NCBI GenBank assembly: GCA_902616715.1
Contig: CACMTR010000002.1
Span: 62,001-126,000, forward strand
DNA length: 64,000 nucleotides
Source of the DNA: an uncultured SAR86 cluster bacterium
Lineage (GTDB): Bacteria > Pseudomonadota > Gammaproteobacteria > Magnimaribacterales > AG-339-G14
Direction of reading: 5' to 3'
A program made the position numbers and the translations under genes. The notes under the pieces are model-generated. The model was given only the letters and a program-made list of their open reading frames with translations, did not search any database and had not been told where the DNA came from. Shown here piece by piece: positions 52,573 to 64,000 of the stretch. Each line of letters starts with the position of its first letter. Position 1 is the stretch's first letter.

Positions 52573-53324
52573 ATGATTTTTTCACCAAAGTGTAATGCAA
52601 CAATTCCACCAGTCATATTTTGGTATTCAGCATTTTTAAATCCTGCTTTATTCATCATTTTTAAAAATTCATCTTGTTTTGGATGCATTCTTATAGATTC
52701 GGCCAAATATTCGTAACTTTTGCTATCTCCAGCAATCCATTGCCCAAGTTTCGGTAATAGATTAAAAGAGTAAAGGTCATATAATTCTGAAAGCCAATTG
52801 TATTCAGGATTAGAAAATTCTAAAACCAATAATCTTCCACCAGGCTTCAAACATCTATAAAACTCATTTAAAGCTTGATCTTTATTAGTAACATTTCTTA
52901 TCCCAAAGGCTATAGAAATACAATCAAATTTCTCATCTTCGAAAGGTAACGTTTCTGCATCTGCCACAAGATTTAAAACGTTGTTACATCCTGAATCTAT
53001 AATTCTGTCTCTACCAACCTTGAGCATCTTCTCGTTTATATCTGAGAGAAATACAGTGCCTGATTCACCTACTAGATCTGAAAACAAGATGGCAAGATCT
53101 CCAGTTCCACCAGCGACATCTAAAACGGAATTTCCTGATTTTAAGTTACTCATCTGAATAGTAGCCTTTTTCCATAATCTATGAACTCCTAACGACATAA
53201 GATCGTTCATAAGATCATATTTATTTGATACCGAATCAAAAACTTCTTTAACCAAATCGGGTTTTTCTTTAGAGTTAACTTTTTTGTAACCAAAATGAGT
53301 TTCGTTTTTATTCTCTTTCGTCAT
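52569..53324 (-). CDS. ubiE: UbiE C-methyltransferase (ubiquinone/menaquinone)
   Basis: 251 aa. It methylates the ring of demethyl-quinone intermediates with SAM. The SAM motif VLDVAGGTGDLAILFSDL and the family signatures YDLMNDLMSLGVHRLWKK and FDCISIAFGIRNVTNKDQAL are clear. First gene of the ubiE-ubiB-hisE-tatABC run. ubiJ, which usually lies between ubiE and ubiB, is missing here. Confidence 0.96.
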   Translation of the reverse strand: MTKENKNETHFGYKKVNSKEKPDLVKEVFDSVSNKYDLMNDLMSLGVHRLWKKATIQMSNLKSGNSVLDVAGGTGDLAILFSDLVGESGTVFLSDINEKMLKVGRDRIIDSGCNNVLNLVADAETLPFEDEKFDCISIAFGIRNVTNKDQALNEFYRCLKPGGRLLVLEFSNPEYNWLSELYDLYSFNLLPKLGQWIAGDSKSYEYLAESIRMHPKQDEFLKMMNKAGFKNAEYQNMTGGIVALHFGEKII

Positions 53325-53361
53325 AAATTCTCTTATTTTGTTACTATTGTAGAGTAATCGT

Positions 53362-53907
53362 ATGGAAAAAAAATTAATCTGGTTAGATTTAGAAATGACA
53401 GGGTTGGACCCTAGCGCTGAACGGATTATTGAGATCTTTACAGCAGTTACTAATGAAGATCTTACTGAAATTATTGATGGACCAAATTTAGTAGTTTCTC
53501 AACCTCAAGAGTATATAGACGCTATGGATGATTGGAATCAAACTCATCACGGAGACTCTGGGTTAATTGAAGACGTGCTTAACAGTAATATTTCTCAAGA
53601 AGAAGCGGAGCAAGAAACTTTGAGATTTTTAAGGGAACATGTGAAAAAAAATTCATCTCCACTTTGTGGTAATACAGTATGGCACGATAGAAAGTTTTTA
53701 ACTTTATATATGCCAGAATTGGAGGATTATTTTCATTATAGATGTATAGATGTTAGTTCAGTTAAAGAGCTGACGAAGAGGTGGAGACCAGAGATCTCAA
53801 TTCAGCATACTAATAAAACTGCTGCGCATAGAGCACAGGCGGATGTTTACGAATCTATAAATGAATTGAGATTTTATAGAGACACTATTTTTGCTAAATC
53901 AGGTTAA
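53362..53907 (+). CDS. orn: Oligoribonuclease
   Basis: DEDDh 3'-5' exonuclease that degrades 2-5 nt RNAs and pGp[14 protein letters not shown], the central [25 protein letters not shown] and the final [14 protein letters not shown] carry the acidic/histidine set. 181 aa. It is divergent from ubiE with 37 bp between starts and followed by miaB. Confidence 0.96.
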   Translation: MEKKLIWLDLEMTGLDPSAERIIEIFTAVTNEDLTEIIDGPNLVVSQPQEYIDAMDDWNQTHHGDSGLIEDVLNSNISQEEAEQETLRFLREHVKKNSSPLCGNTVWHDRKFLTLYMPELEDYFHYRCIDVSSVKELTKRWRPEISIQHTNKTAAHRAQADVYESINELRFYRDTIFAKSG

Positions 53908-53912
53908 ATGAA

Positions 53913-55235
53913 ATGAGAAAAGTCTTTATTAAAACTCATGGCTGCCAGATGAATGAGTATGATTCTGAAAAAATGCTAGACCTTTTGTCAGCGGAGGAGC
54001 AATTCATGTCAACTGATAATCCTGAAGACGCTGATTTACTTGTACTCAATACTTGTTCTATTAGAGAAAAGGCCCAAGAAAAGGTTTTTCATCAAATTGG
54101 TAGGTGGAAAAAACTTAAAGATAAAAATCCTCAACTAAAAATTGCAATTGGCGGTTGCGTAGCAAGCCAAGAGGGGAAAAAGATTACGCAAAGAGCACCA
54201 GCAGTTGACATTGTCTTTGGGCCTCAGACTCTTCATAGGCTTCCAAATATGTATAAAGATGCAAGCCAAACCTCAAATAGACAACTTGATGTAAGTTTCC
54301 CAAAAATAGAAAAATTTGATTATCTGCCTCAATCTAATACTGATGAAGTCACAGCTTTTGTATCGATCGCAGAGGGCTGCAATAAATATTGTTCTTTTTG
54401 CGTAGTGCCGCATACAAGGGGACATGAAGTCAGTCGTCCAGTAGAAGATATTTTATTGGAAATCAATTCACTAGCGAATAGAGGAGTAAGGGAAATAAAT
54501 CTTCTTGGACAAAATGTAAATAATTTTAAGGGTACATATCGGGATAAAAAAACTTCTTTGGCTTTTTTAATTGAAAAAACTTCGGAAATTGATGGAATTG
54601 ATAGAATCAGATATACCACTAGTCATCCTTATGAATTTAAGGACGATTTAGTCGAGCTTTACAAACACATTCCAGAATTAGTAAGTCATGTTCATTTACC
54701 TGTTCAAAGTGGATCAGATAGAATTTTAAAATTAATGAGACGAAGATACACTGCATCGGATTATTTAGACCTGATTGCTCGAATTAAAGCTAACAGACCA
54801 AACATAAGTTTTTCGTCAGATTTTATTGTTGGATTTCCTGGAGAAACAGATAAAGATTTTCAAGATACAATGGATTTGGTTGAAAAAGTTGGGTTTGATG
54901 AGTCTTTTAGCTTTGTTTATAGTCCAAGGCCCAATACTCCGGCTGCTGAAATGGAAGATAACATTACTCTGGAAATTAAAAAAGAAAGATTGACTATTCT
55001 TCAACACAAGTTGAATGAACTTTCATCTAAAATATCTAGAAAAATGGTAGGTACAATAGAAAATTGCTTAGTACTCGGAGTTTCTAAAAAAAATCCTGGG
55101 GAGCTTCAGGCGAGAACAGAAAACAACAGAGTTGTTAATTTTGCTTCAAGTCATGACAAAATAGGTAAATTCGTAAATATAAAGATTGTTGATCAGTTGA
55201 CTAATTCATTAAGAGGTAAGTTAGAAAGATTCTAA
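53913..55235 (+). CDS. miaB: tRNA-2-methylthio-N6-dimethylallyladenosine synthase MiaB
   Basis: Radical SAM methylthiotransferase acting on A37 of tRNA. The N-terminal UPF0004 domain has three cysteines ([32 protein letters not shown]) for one cluster, and the radical SAM motif [15 protein letters not shown] holds the other. A C-terminal TRAM domain ends the protein (440 aa). Starts the miaB-ybeZ-ybeY-ybeX run with 3 nt to ybeZ. Confidence 0.97.
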   Translation: MRKVFIKTHGCQMNEYDSEKMLDLLSAEEQFMSTDNPEDADLLVLNTCSIREKAQEKVFHQIGRWKKLKDKNPQLKIAIGGCVASQEGKKITQRAPAVDIVFGPQTLHRLPNMYKDASQTSNRQLDVSFPKIEKFDYLPQSNTDEVTAFVSIAEGCNKYCSFCVVPHTRGHEVSRPVEDILLEINSLANRGVREINLLGQNVNNFKGTYRDKKTSLAFLIEKTSEIDGIDRIRYTTSHPYEFKDDLVELYKHIPELVSHVHLPVQSGSDRILKLMRRRYTASDYLDLIARIKANRPNISFSSDFIVGFPGETDKDFQDTMDLVEKVGFDESFSFVYSPRPNTPAAEMEDNITLEIKKERLTILQHKLNELSSKISRKMVGTIENCLVLGVSKKNPGELQARTENNRVVNFASSHDKIGKFVNIKIVDQLTNSLRGKLERF

Positions 55236-55238
55236 TAT

Positions 55239-56210
55239 ATGCCAAAGCTTAAATTTAAATTACCTGAAATCGAGACTCAAAATCTCTCTCTAATTTGCGG
55301 GCCTGTGAACGCAAATATTGAACAAATAGAAAGCTCTCTATCAATTAAAATTAAGAGTAGGGGAAATAGTTTTTCAATTTCTGGTGAAAAAAATAATGTT
55401 GTAAAAGCAAGAATGATTCTGGAAGACCTCGCCGCTCTTGCCCAAACTAGTGAATCAGTTTCACCTGACGAAGTCCATTTTTCAATTTGTAGAGCGCTAA
55501 ATGGGACCACATCAGATGTCGATGGAACAATTTTTGAACTTGAAAAAGAAAAAGATTTAACGATTCAAACTCCTAAGTTATATGTCACTCCAAGAAATAA
55601 ATCACAAAAAAACTTTGTTCAAGCAATTATGGACCATGATATATCTTTCGGGATTGGCCCTGCTGGGACGGGTAAGACTTACATCGCAGTTGCAGCAGCA
55701 GTTAATATGTTTGTTGAAGAAAAGGTTAATAAAATTATCCTGACTAGACCGGCTGTGGAAGCTGGAGAACATTTAGGTTTTTTACCGGGCGATCTTTCTC
55801 AAAAAGTAGATCCTTATCTTCGTCCCCTTTATGATGCTTTGTTTGACATGATGGGCCCAGAAAAAGTTGGTAGATTGATAGAAAATGGAAAAATAGAGGT
55901 CGCACCTCTCGCGTATATGAGAGGAAGAACTTTAAATGATGCCTTTTTAATTTTAGACGAAGCTCAAAATTGTACTCCCGCTCAAATGAAAATGTTTCTT
56001 ACAAGAATTGGCTTTGGTTCAACGGCAGTCGTTACCGGGGATATTACTCAAACAGACCTTCCTAAAGGCACGCCTTCAGGTTTATCTGATGCTGTTAAAA
56101 TCTTAGACGGTCAAAAGGATATTGCCTTCCATTATTTTCACGCGGACGACGTTGTAAGACATAATTTAGTACAAAAAATTATTGAAGCATACGAACGAAA
56201 AAAGGATTGA
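55239..56210 (+). CDS. ybeZ: PhoH-family ATPase YbeZ
   Basis: 323 aa. An N-terminal KH-like RNA-binding stretch precedes the ATPase with Walker A GPAGTGKTYIAVAAAV and Walker B AFLILDEAQNCTP. It works near YbeY in rRNA processing in relatives. Its TGA overlaps the ybeY ATG (TGATG), so the two are translationally coupled. Confidence 0.93.
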   Translation: MPKLKFKLPEIETQNLSLICGPVNANIEQIESSLSIKIKSRGNSFSISGEKNNVVKARMILEDLAALAQTSESVSPDEVHFSICRALNGTTSDVDGTIFELEKEKDLTIQTPKLYVTPRNKSQKNFVQAIMDHDISFGIGPAGTGKTYIAVAAAVNMFVEEKVNKIILTRPAVEAGEHLGFLPGDLSQKVDPYLRPLYDALFDMMGPEKVGRLIENGKIEVAPLAYMRGRTLNDAFLILDEAQNCTPAQMKMFLTRIGFGSTAVVTGDITQTDLPKGTPSGLSDAVKILDGQKDIAFHYFHADDVVRHNLVQKIIEAYERKKD

Positions 56211-56671
56211 TGCATCTTAGTCTAAATAATTTTAAATCATCAAAATTTATCAAATTATCAAAATCAGAAATCTTGGATGTTGTTATAGAAGTATTGAAAA
56301 CTGTTGAATATAAATTTACAAAAAATCATCAATTAAACTTAAGTTTTGTTAGTTCTGAGGAGATGCAATTATTAAATAAAACTTATAGAAATAAAGATAA
56401 ACCCACTAATGTTTTATCTTTTGAATTGCCTGAAAATTTTCCAGTAGGTGATGAAAAAACTTTAATCGGTGAAATTGCTTTATGCGAAGAGATAATTTAT
56501 GAGGAATCAAAAAAATATAAAAAAATCTTTGAAAATAGATTAAAACATATGATAATCCACGGCCTTCTTCACTTAATAGGATTTGATCACATTAAAAAAG
56601 AAGAAGAAAATAAGATGGAAAGTATTGAAAAGAAAATTATGAAAAGTATATCCGCAGGAGATCCTTATTAG
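56210..56671 (+). CDS. ybeY: Endoribonuclease YbeY
   Basis: Metal-dependent RNase for 16S rRNA 3' maturation. The zinc motif [15 protein letters not shown] (HGxLHLxGxDH) is complete. The ATG at 56210 overlapping the ybeZ stop is preferred to the TTG one codon earlier in the track. 153 aa. ybeX follows after 1 nt. Confidence 0.95.
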   Translation: MHLSLNNFKSSKFIKLSKSEILDVVIEVLKTVEYKFTKNHQLNLSFVSSEEMQLLNKTYRNKDKPTNVLSFELPENFPVGDEKTLIGEIALCEEIIYEESKKYKKIFENRLKHMIIHGLLHLIGFDHIKKEEENKMESIEKKIMKSISAGDPY

Positions 56672-56672
56672 G

Positions 56673-57560
56673 ATGAAAGAAGAACCTCCAAGTACTGAGG
56701 CTCAGTTGCATCAAAAACTGGGCATCTTCAAAAGAATTAGAAACAATTTAAGAGAGATTTATAGAAAAATTTCCTTTAAGCCTGTGAATCAGAACGAGTT
56801 AGCATCTGTTTTAAAAGAGGCTGAAGAAAATAACATCATTGACAAAGATGTGCTTGAGATGATGGAGGAAACCATTGAGTTTGCATCGATACCAGTAAGA
56901 GATGTAATGGTTCCAAGATCACAGATGATTTCTTTAAATGAATCCGATAGTACTGATCAATTAATTAATAAGGTTGTTAAATCCTCCCACTCTAGGTTTC
57001 CAGTTTTTAATGAGGACGAGTCCAAAATTATTGGAATATTACTTGCTAAAGATTTATTGAAATTTGCCCCAGGGCTCATAAATGAAGGTTTCAATATTGA
57101 CGAGTTTGAAATACAGGAAATAGTAAGGCCTGTTAACCACATACCTGAAAGTAAAAAAATAAATGTCTTATTAGATGAATTTAAATCTAATAGAAGTCAC
57201 ATGGCGCTTGTTGTAGATGAATTTGGAGAAGTCAGTGGATTGGTTACTATTGAAGACGTATTAGAAGAGATAGTCGGAGAAATAGAAGATGAGACAGATA
57301 TTGGAGAAAAAACAAAAATTATTCAAAAATCTGAATCAGAATATTCTGTTCAAGCAATTACAGAAATTGAAGAATTTAATAAAAGTTTTTCTACTAATTT
57401 TTCCGATGAGGATTTTGATACTATTGGAGGCATTGTCACGAACAAATTTGGAAGATTTCCTAAAACTGGAGAGTCAATAAAAATCGACAATATAAAATTC
57501 AGCATTCTTTCTTCAAACAAAAGACAAATTAAAAAACTTAAAGTAGAAATTAAAAACTAA
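56673..57560 (+). CDS. ybeX: CBS-domain CorC/YbeX-type protein
   Basis: 295 aa without membrane helices. Two CBS domains ([23 protein letters not shown]... and [17 protein letters not shown]...) precede a CorC_HlyC domain ([39 protein letters not shown]). In relatives YbeX is linked to magnesium/cobalt resistance and ribosome quality. lnt, which normally follows ybeX, is not here. It overlaps oxyR's 3' end by 4 nt (convergent). Confidence 0.92.
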   Translation: MKEEPPSTEAQLHQKLGIFKRIRNNLREIYRKISFKPVNQNELASVLKEAEENNIIDKDVLEMMEETIEFASIPVRDVMVPRSQMISLNESDSTDQLINKVVKSSHSRFPVFNEDESKIIGILLAKDLLKFAPGLINEGFNIDEFEIQEIVRPVNHIPESKKINVLLDEFKSNRSHMALVVDEFGEVSGLVTIEDVLEEIVGEIEDETDIGEKTKIIQKSESEYSVQAITEIEEFNKSFSTNFSDEDFDTIGGIVTNKFGRFPKTGESIKIDNIKFSILSSNKRQIKKLKVEIKN

Positions 57561-58468
57561 TTAATTTGAATATTTTTGTGTTTTATTAACTCTTCTGAAA
57601 ATAATTTCACCAAGCCTTTAAGTTCTCTTTCTCCAGCATAATTTTGTCTAGATATTAAAGCAATCTCTCTATGAGGACCTTTTTCATCTAGTCTTATTTT
57701 TGATAACTCTGGATTGTCAGCAATAAGCTTAGTTACTGCCATTTCTGGAACAAGCGTGGTTCCTATTCCTCCTTTTACCAACTCAATCGAAGTGCTTAAA
57801 GTAGATGCGTTGAAAGTAATTTTTGAAGTATTCTTTATTTTGCAAGCATTCAAAATATGGTCTTTTAAACAATTTCCTTCTTCGAGCATTATTAATTCCG
57901 ATAAATCTAGGTCTTTCGCCTTAATTGAATGTTTATCTGATCTAGGATCTTCTTTTTTCGTAATCCAAAAAAAATTTTCGTTCCAAAACTTATTTACTCT
58001 GTAACCAGAGGTTTCAAATGGTAATGCCATAATTGCCATTTCTATTTCTCCAGAAGATATCTTTTTTAAAAGTACATCGGTTTGAGCCTCAACAATATTT
58101 AAATTTAAGTTTGGATAATCCTTCTTTATTCTTGGCAAAAGTATCGGAAGAAGGAAGGGTCCAATGGTCGGTATAATTCCTAAAGATATTGAATTTGAAA
58201 AAGGCTCTGAATTAAGTTCACTTAACTTACTTATGTTCTCAATTTCATTTTTAATATTTTTAGCTTTCTCTATTATTGATTGGCCTAGGTTTGTAACAAT
58301 AACTTTTTTATTATCACGTTCAAAAATTTTAAGTCCAAGCTGACTTTCCATTTCTGTTATTGCATTACTTAACGTGGAAGGGGAGACAAAACATTTTTCT
58401 GCCGCTTTTTTGAAATGCAGAGTTTCAGCTACAGCAATTGCGTAATTAATCTGTTTTATTGAAATCAT
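57557..58468 (-). CDS. oxyR: OxyR peroxide-sensing LysR regulator
   Basis: 303 aa. An N-terminal winged helix ([37 protein letters not shown]) is followed by an effector domain containing the redox pair in [17 protein letters not shown]200 and C209, the same spacing as the C199/C208 pair of E. coli OxyR. It is divergent from katG, the classic target. A palindrome lies next to its start codon. Confidence 0.93.
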   Translation of the reverse strand: MISIKQINYAIAVAETLHFKKAAEKCFVSPSTLSNAITEMESQLGLKIFERDNKKVIVTNLGQSIIEKAKNIKNEIENISKLSELNSEPFSNSISLGIIPTIGPFLLPILLPRIKKDYPNLNLNIVEAQTDVLLKKISSGEIEMAIMALPFETSGYRVNKFWNENFFWITKKEDPRSDKHSIKAKDLDLSELIMLEEGNCLKDHILNACKIKNTSKITFNASTLSTSIELVKGGIGTTLVPEMAVTKLIADNPELSKIRLDEKGPHREIALISRQNYAGERELKGLVKLFSEELIKHKNIQIN

Positions 58469-58473
58469 TTATG

Positions 58474-58488
58474 TTCGATTTTATCGAA
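58474..58488. promoter_or_regulatory. Probable OxyR/LysR operator between oxyR and katG
   Basis: TTCGAT-TTT-ATCGAA is a perfect 6-bp inverted repeat in the 104-bp divergent region, 6 nt from the oxyR ATG. It fits a LysR-type T-N11-A box. OxyR normally binds an extended set of half-sites; I see only this strong one, so autoregulation plus katG activation is the working guess. Confidence 0.5.
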
Positions 58489-58536
58489 TTATAAGTTAGA
58501 AAAATATATATTTAACAATATATGAAATAAAGGTAA

Positions 58537-60711
<2,175 letters not shown>

Positions 60712-60725
60712 GCTTTCATAACTCG

Positions 60726-60771
60726 GAGGTATTATTTCTAAATTACTTAGGTAAATAGAATATAATACCTC
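60726..60771. repeat. 10-bp inverted repeat before coaD
   Basis: GAGGTATTAT (60726-60735) and ATAATACCTC (60762-60771) pair perfectly around 26 nt, ending one base before the coaD ATG. It overlaps the likely -10 and the ribosome binding site region. No T-run follows, so a katG terminator is unlikely. It could be an operator or an RNA structure masking the start. Confidence 0.55.
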
Positions 60772-60772
60772 A

Positions 60773-61252
60773 ATGAGTCAAAAAGCTATTTATCCTGGTA
60801 CTTTTGATCCAATCACCAAAGGACATGTCGATTTAATTGAAAGGGCTTGCGAATTATTTGATTCAGTTGTTATAGCCATTGCAGCTAGCGAAGCTAAAAA
60901 TCCTTTATTTACTCTTGAAGAGAGAATTGAAATTGCAAAGAAAATATTTTCTGATAACAAAAAAATTGAAGTAATTGGCTTTTCAGGTCTATTGGTTGAT
61001 TTAGCAAAAAACAATGATGCAAAAATTTTGATCAGAGGGTTAAGGGTTGTCGCCGATTTTGAATATGAATTTCAATTAGCCAATATGAATCGCGCAATGA
61101 TGCCTGAATTAGAAAGTGTGTTTTTAACGCCTAAAGAAAAGTATTCCTATATTTCATCTACTCTTGTAAAAGAAATCTGCAAAATGGGCGGGGATGTTTC
61201 TGAATTTGTTCACCCAATTTCATTAGAAGCGTTAAAAAGTAAACTTTCTTAA
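60773..61252 (+). CDS. coaD: Phosphopantetheine adenylyltransferase
   Basis: Fourth step of CoA synthesis. 159 aa with [21 protein letters not shown] (the TxGH nucleotidyltransferase motif), [22 protein letters not shown] and the [12 protein letters not shown] motif. Convergent with mutM, overlapping by 4 nt; the coaD/mutM proximity is common in proteobacteria. Confidence 0.97.
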   Translation: MSQKAIYPGTFDPITKGHVDLIERACELFDSVVIAIAASEAKNPLFTLEERIEIAKKIFSDNKKIEVIGFSGLLVDLAKNNDAKILIRGLRVVADFEYEFQLANMNRAMMPELESVFLTPKEKYSYISSTLVKEICKMGGDVSEFVHPISLEALKSKLS

Positions 61253-62064
61253 TTTTGACAAACAGGGCAGTACACAGTTTGCCTGTTTGCTTGTTTGATT
61301 AATTTCAACTTGGCTCCGCAAGTTAAACAGGGAAGATTGCCACGATCATAAACTCTTAGCTCTTTCTTAAAGTAACCAGGCGCTTCAGATGCGTTGGTGT
61401 AGTCTTTGAGTGTGGTTCCACCAGCTTCTATTGCCTCAGTCAAAGTCTGCCTTATGGCTCGAGACAGATCTTCGCAGTTGGTTTTTGAGAGTCTTCGTGA
61501 TTGTTTCCTTGGGCGTATTCCAGCTAAAAAAAGCGCTTCATTAGCATAAATATTCCCTACGCCAGTGACAACATTTGCATCCATGATTAAATTTTTTATC
61601 GGACGTGTTTTTTTTCTTGTGACTGAAAATAGGTATTCTCCGTTAAAGCTGTTACCAAGTGGTTCGGGTCCTAAATTTTTAAGTAATTTATGTTGATCAG
61701 GTTTAGTATCAATTTTTATTAAGGCACCAAACTTTCTAATGTCTGTATATCTTAAGGTCCAACCATCAGTAAAATTGATATCCCAATGTTCATGTTTTTT
61801 TGGCTCAGTAGGTTTATTGAAAACTCTAAGTTTTCCTGACATACCTAAATGAATTAATAGATGCCCTTTTGAAAGATTTAAAATAATGTATTTTCCTCTG
61901 CGTTCTGCAGAACATACCTTTTTGTTTTTAAGAAATTTTTTAAGGTTTTTATTTATTGGCCACCTTAGTTTCTCAGTTCGAGGCTCAAAAGAATTTATTT
62001 GCTTATTTAGAATTTTTTTTGAAATTCCACGCAGAGTCGTTTCTACTTCGGGAAGTTCAGGCAT
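61249..62064 (-). CDS. mutM: Formamidopyrimidine-DNA glycosylase
   Basis: 271 aa. Excises 8-oxoguanine with beta/delta lyase activity. The catalytic N-terminus [13 protein letters not shown] is intact after Met removal, the helix-two-turn-helix region has [19 protein letters not shown], and the C-terminal zinc finger shows CLTC...CPVC spaced as expected. Downstream of tolC by 1 nt on minus, so possibly cotranscribed. Confidence 0.97.
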   Translation of the reverse strand: MPELPEVETTLRGISKKILNKQINSFEPRTEKLRWPINKNLKKFLKNKKVCSAERRGKYIILNLSKGHLLIHLGMSGKLRVFNKPTEPKKHEHWDINFTDGWTLRYTDIRKFGALIKIDTKPDQHKLLKNLGPEPLGNSFNGEYLFSVTRKKTRPIKNLIMDANVVTGVGNIYANEALFLAGIRPRKQSRRLSKTNCEDLSRAIRQTLTEAIEAGGTTLKDYTNASEAPGYFKKELRVYDRGNLPCLTCGAKLKLIKQANRQTVYCPVCQN

Positions 62065-62065
62065 A

Positions 62066-63424
62066 TTAATCTGTCATAAAATTACTGATGTCATAAATAT
62101 CAGCAGGAGATAAGATGCCAGCAGATAATTTGAGATTAAGTTCCGCAATAATAAAATCATATTTAGAAGAATTAAAATCTCTCTGAGCTGAGAAAAAATT
62201 TCTTTCTGCATTAAGCAAATCTACGATATTTCTTGTATCAGATTCATACCCAAATTGAGTAGCTCGCAAAGCTGATTGGGAAGATTTTAATGCTTGTTCA
62301 CGAGCTTTAACATTCGCTAGGTTTGTGAGTACAGATGAATAAGAAGATTTGATTTGTTGTTTAATTTTTCTTTCCATTAATATTTCTTCTTGTTGGGCTT
62401 TTTCAAAATTTGCATAAGCTTCCCTTCTTTCTGAACTTATAAGCCCACCAGCCATTAAAGGCCAGGAAAATTGAAGGCTGTATTTTCTATCTTCAATATA
62501 ATTTTCTTCAAAACTAAAATTCCCACCAGCGAAGGAAGGTTGTCTACTATTGTTTCTAGTCACATTAGCGACAAGGTCAACATCTGGGAAATGATCAGAA
62601 AGCTTACTTTGCGCATTTCTCTTAGAGGCTCTGGTAGCAAGTTTTGCAGCTTTCAAAGAAAAATTATTAGTTAAGCCCATACCTACCCATTGTTCTTGAG
62701 ACTTAGGGTTAGGCGAGCTAACTGGATACGTTTCATTTAAATCAGCTAAATCTGGCGCTTCTCCAATAATTGCAATTAATGCTTCACGAGCAAACTCCAA
62801 TTGACCTTGACTAGCAATCCTTGAAACTTGGGATAGGTCATAAAATGCTTGTGCCTCTTGAAAATTTGTAACAGAGGAAACTCCCTCTTCAAAAAGTCTT
62901 TTTGCTATGTCTCTTTGCCTCTTGATTGCACTTTCTTCTGCTTGAGCTACTTCCAAATTTTTTATCGCTTTTAATAAGTTGAAATATGTTATCGAAACCC
63001 TAGTTATTGTTTCTTGTTGAGCAAAAGCAAATTTGGCTTTAGCAATTTCGCTCATCGCTTTTCCTTGGCTGAATTGGAACCATCTATCAACCCTAAAGAT
63101 GGGTTGAATTAAATCCGCAGAATATCCATAAGTATTATTTCCAGTACCATCAAAAAAGGTGGATTGAGAACCTCGAAGAACTTCTGATTCATTCCAACTA
63201 GTAATGCCTCTAGTGGTCAGGCTTGGCAAGAGACCTGCTATTCCCTTAGCTTTAGCTTCTTTTTCAGCACGATAAGTTGCTTCTGCTATTTTTAATTCGG
63301 GATCTTTATCTAATGCTAATTCATAAATCTCGGCAAGAGATAATGATTGCCCACTTACAAAAATCGAAAGGAAGAATGAAAAAATAAGAAAATTTAATTT
63401 GAACACATAAGAATTATATATCAT
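62066..63424 (-). CDS. tolC: TolC family outer membrane channel
   Basis: 452 aa with a signal peptide (about 1-26) and two structural repeats of long coiled-coil helices and beta strands, e.g. SLAEIYELALDKDPELKIAEATYRAEKEAKAKG at the mature N-terminus and YGYSADLIQPIFRVDRWFQF. It serves type I secretion and RND efflux. No adjacent inner-membrane partner is in the window. The C-terminal repeat ends in LNLKLSAGILS typical of the family. Confidence 0.92.
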   Translation of the reverse strand: MIYNSYVFKLNFLIFSFFLSIFVSGQSLSLAEIYELALDKDPELKIAEATYRAEKEAKAKGIAGLLPSLTTRGITSWNESEVLRGSQSTFFDGTGNNTYGYSADLIQPIFRVDRWFQFSQGKAMSEIAKAKFAFAQQETITRVSITYFNLLKAIKNLEVAQAEESAIKRQRDIAKRLFEEGVSSVTNFQEAQAFYDLSQVSRIASQGQLEFAREALIAIIGEAPDLADLNETYPVSSPNPKSQEQWVGMGLTNNFSLKAAKLATRASKRNAQSKLSDHFPDVDLVANVTRNNSRQPSFAGGNFSFEENYIEDRKYSLQFSWPLMAGGLISSERREAYANFEKAQQEEILMERKIKQQIKSSYSSVLTNLANVKAREQALKSSQSALRATQFGYESDTRNIVDLLNAERNFFSAQRDFNSSKYDFIIAELNLKLSAGILSPADIYDISNFMTD

Positions 63425-63535
63425 TTAAAGTTGACACTGTAAACATTATACAAATGATTATAATTTTATATAAAAATTAGTTTTTTTTTAAAAAAACAAT
63501 TTTGTTCAGACGTAAATAGTTTTAAAATATCAGAA
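63425..63535. other. tolC-thiC divergent intergenic region
   Basis: 111 bp. TTGACA at 63431-63436 is a consensus -35 in the thiC direction, but the best -10 (TATAAT) is 22 nt further, too far for a standard promoter; a weaker -10 may be used. No THI-box or P1-P5 pairing of a TPP riboswitch is visible in the 5' region. Confidence 0.4.
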
Positions 63536-64000
63536 GTGAAGAAATTATCATCTAGAACTCTAGACACCTCTCCAGAATCAACTCAAATTCTTCACACCGC
63601 TACCAAACTTTTTAATGGATCCAAAAAGATTTATGTCAATGGATCTAATAAAAATATTAAGGTTCCAATGAGAAAAGTTTTGCAGACTCAATCAATAAGT
63701 TCCGAAGGAAAACAAGATAATCCTCCCATTTATTTATATGATACATCGGGGCCTTATTCTGATCCTGAAGTTTCTATAGACATTGAGAAAGGACTGCCAA
63801 AGTTAAGAGATAATTGGTTAAAATACAGAAAAGCTTCTCTTCCAAATTCAACTCAAATGTCGCTAGCTAAGCAAGGCAAAATAACTGAAGAGATGGAATA
63901 CATTGCAATTCGTGAGAATCAATGCAATGAAGAAAATGAAAATTTAAGACATGGAACATACCATACAGGTGAAAATTTAGGAGCTAATCTTCCAAAGATA
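63536..64000 (+). CDS. thiC: Phosphomethylpyrimidine synthase ThiC, 5' part (partial)
   Basis: Radical SAM enzyme that makes HMP-P for thiamine from AIR. The first 155 codons lie in the window; it runs off the end and so is missing from the ORF track. Family segments: SKKIYVNGSNKNIKVPMRKV, YLYDTSGPYSDPEVSIDIEKGLPKLR and ITEEMEYIAIRENQ, then HTGENLGANLPKI. The start is a GTG at 63536; no in-frame ATG lies upstream within the open stretch, and the homologous N-terminus begins about here. Confidence 0.88.
   Translation, partial: MKKLSSRTLDTSPESTQILHTATKLFNGSKKIYVNGSNKNIKVPMRKVLQTQSISSEGKQDNPPIYLYDTSGPYSDPEVSIDIEKGLPKLRDNWLKYRKASLPNSTQMSLAKQGKITEEMEYIAIRENQCNEENENLRHGTYHTGENLGANLPKI

Overview
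The window is 64 kb of an AT-rich, gene-dense bacterial chromosome (GC looks like the mid-30s percent by eye; this was not computed). Gene content and order point to a gammaproteobacterium: lptM-lysA-dapF-DUF484-xerC-HAD, ubiE-ubiB-hisE-tatABC, cytochrome c4-dsbA next to engB, miaB-ybeZ-ybeY-ybeX, and a gammaproteobacterial-type gshA. Short intergenic gaps, many 1-14 nt overlaps, low GC, an aerobic terminal oxidase and no mobile elements, CRISPRs, rRNA or tRNA genes fit a streamlined marine lineage such as SAR86. That placement is inference from style, not from a marker-gene search.

Layout. 1-5.9 kb: end of an aa3-type cytochrome c oxidase locus (coxA 3' end, ctaG, coxC, a DUF2909-like gene on the other strand, SURF1, an SCO-like protein, ctaA, ctaB, SCO1). 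6.0-6.9 kb: two related three-TM proteins of unknown function behind a promoter with a Fur-box-like palindrome. 6.9-11 kb (minus): quinone oxidoreductase, gshA, pckA. 11-24.7 kb: a mixed region with a dienelactone-hydrolase-like enzyme, a GST, a HupE/parvulin/DUF3604 cassette, an alcohol dehydrogenase-like MDR, a 33-codon membrane micropeptide with its own terminator, a 40-residue zinc-ribbon protein, SelO, a secreted nuclease, three related secreted or lipoprotein unknowns, rmuC and dsbB. 24.7-33.4 kb: polA, a small accessory insert (MORN protein, CxxC protein, tiny ORF), engB, cytochrome c4, dsbA, then a lyase/MaoC hydratase/CoA-transferase trio that looks like a C5-dicarboxylate (itaconate/mesaconate/citramalate) route. 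33.5-35.3 kb: an unknown methyltransferase and a cupredoxin. 35.3-44.8 kb (minus): the lysine/DAP-xerC block, an OYE reductase, argH, ahcY and metK. 44.8-49 kb: tkt-pgk-fba. 49-53.3 kb (minus): ubiE-ubiB-hisE-tatABC plus two membrane unknowns. 53.4-57.6 kb: orn, miaB, ybeZ, ybeY, ybeX. 57.6-64 kb: divergent oxyR/katG, coaD, mutM, tolC and the start of thiC.

How it works together. Most genes are housekeeping: respiration and heme A synthesis, periplasmic disulfide formation (dsbA and dsbB both present), the SAM cycle (metK/ahcY), lysine and arginine synthesis, central carbon metabolism, Tat export and peroxide defence. The most interesting material is the unknown small membrane and secreted proteins. 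The three-TM pair and one secreted pair each follow a 7-1-7 inverted repeat resembling a Fur operator, and several of these genes carry strong AGGAGAG ribosome binding sites. I see no single striking new defence or mobile system. The best candidates for something undescribed are the Fur-box/three-TM pair, the three-member secreted family, and the 33-residue micropeptide transcript.
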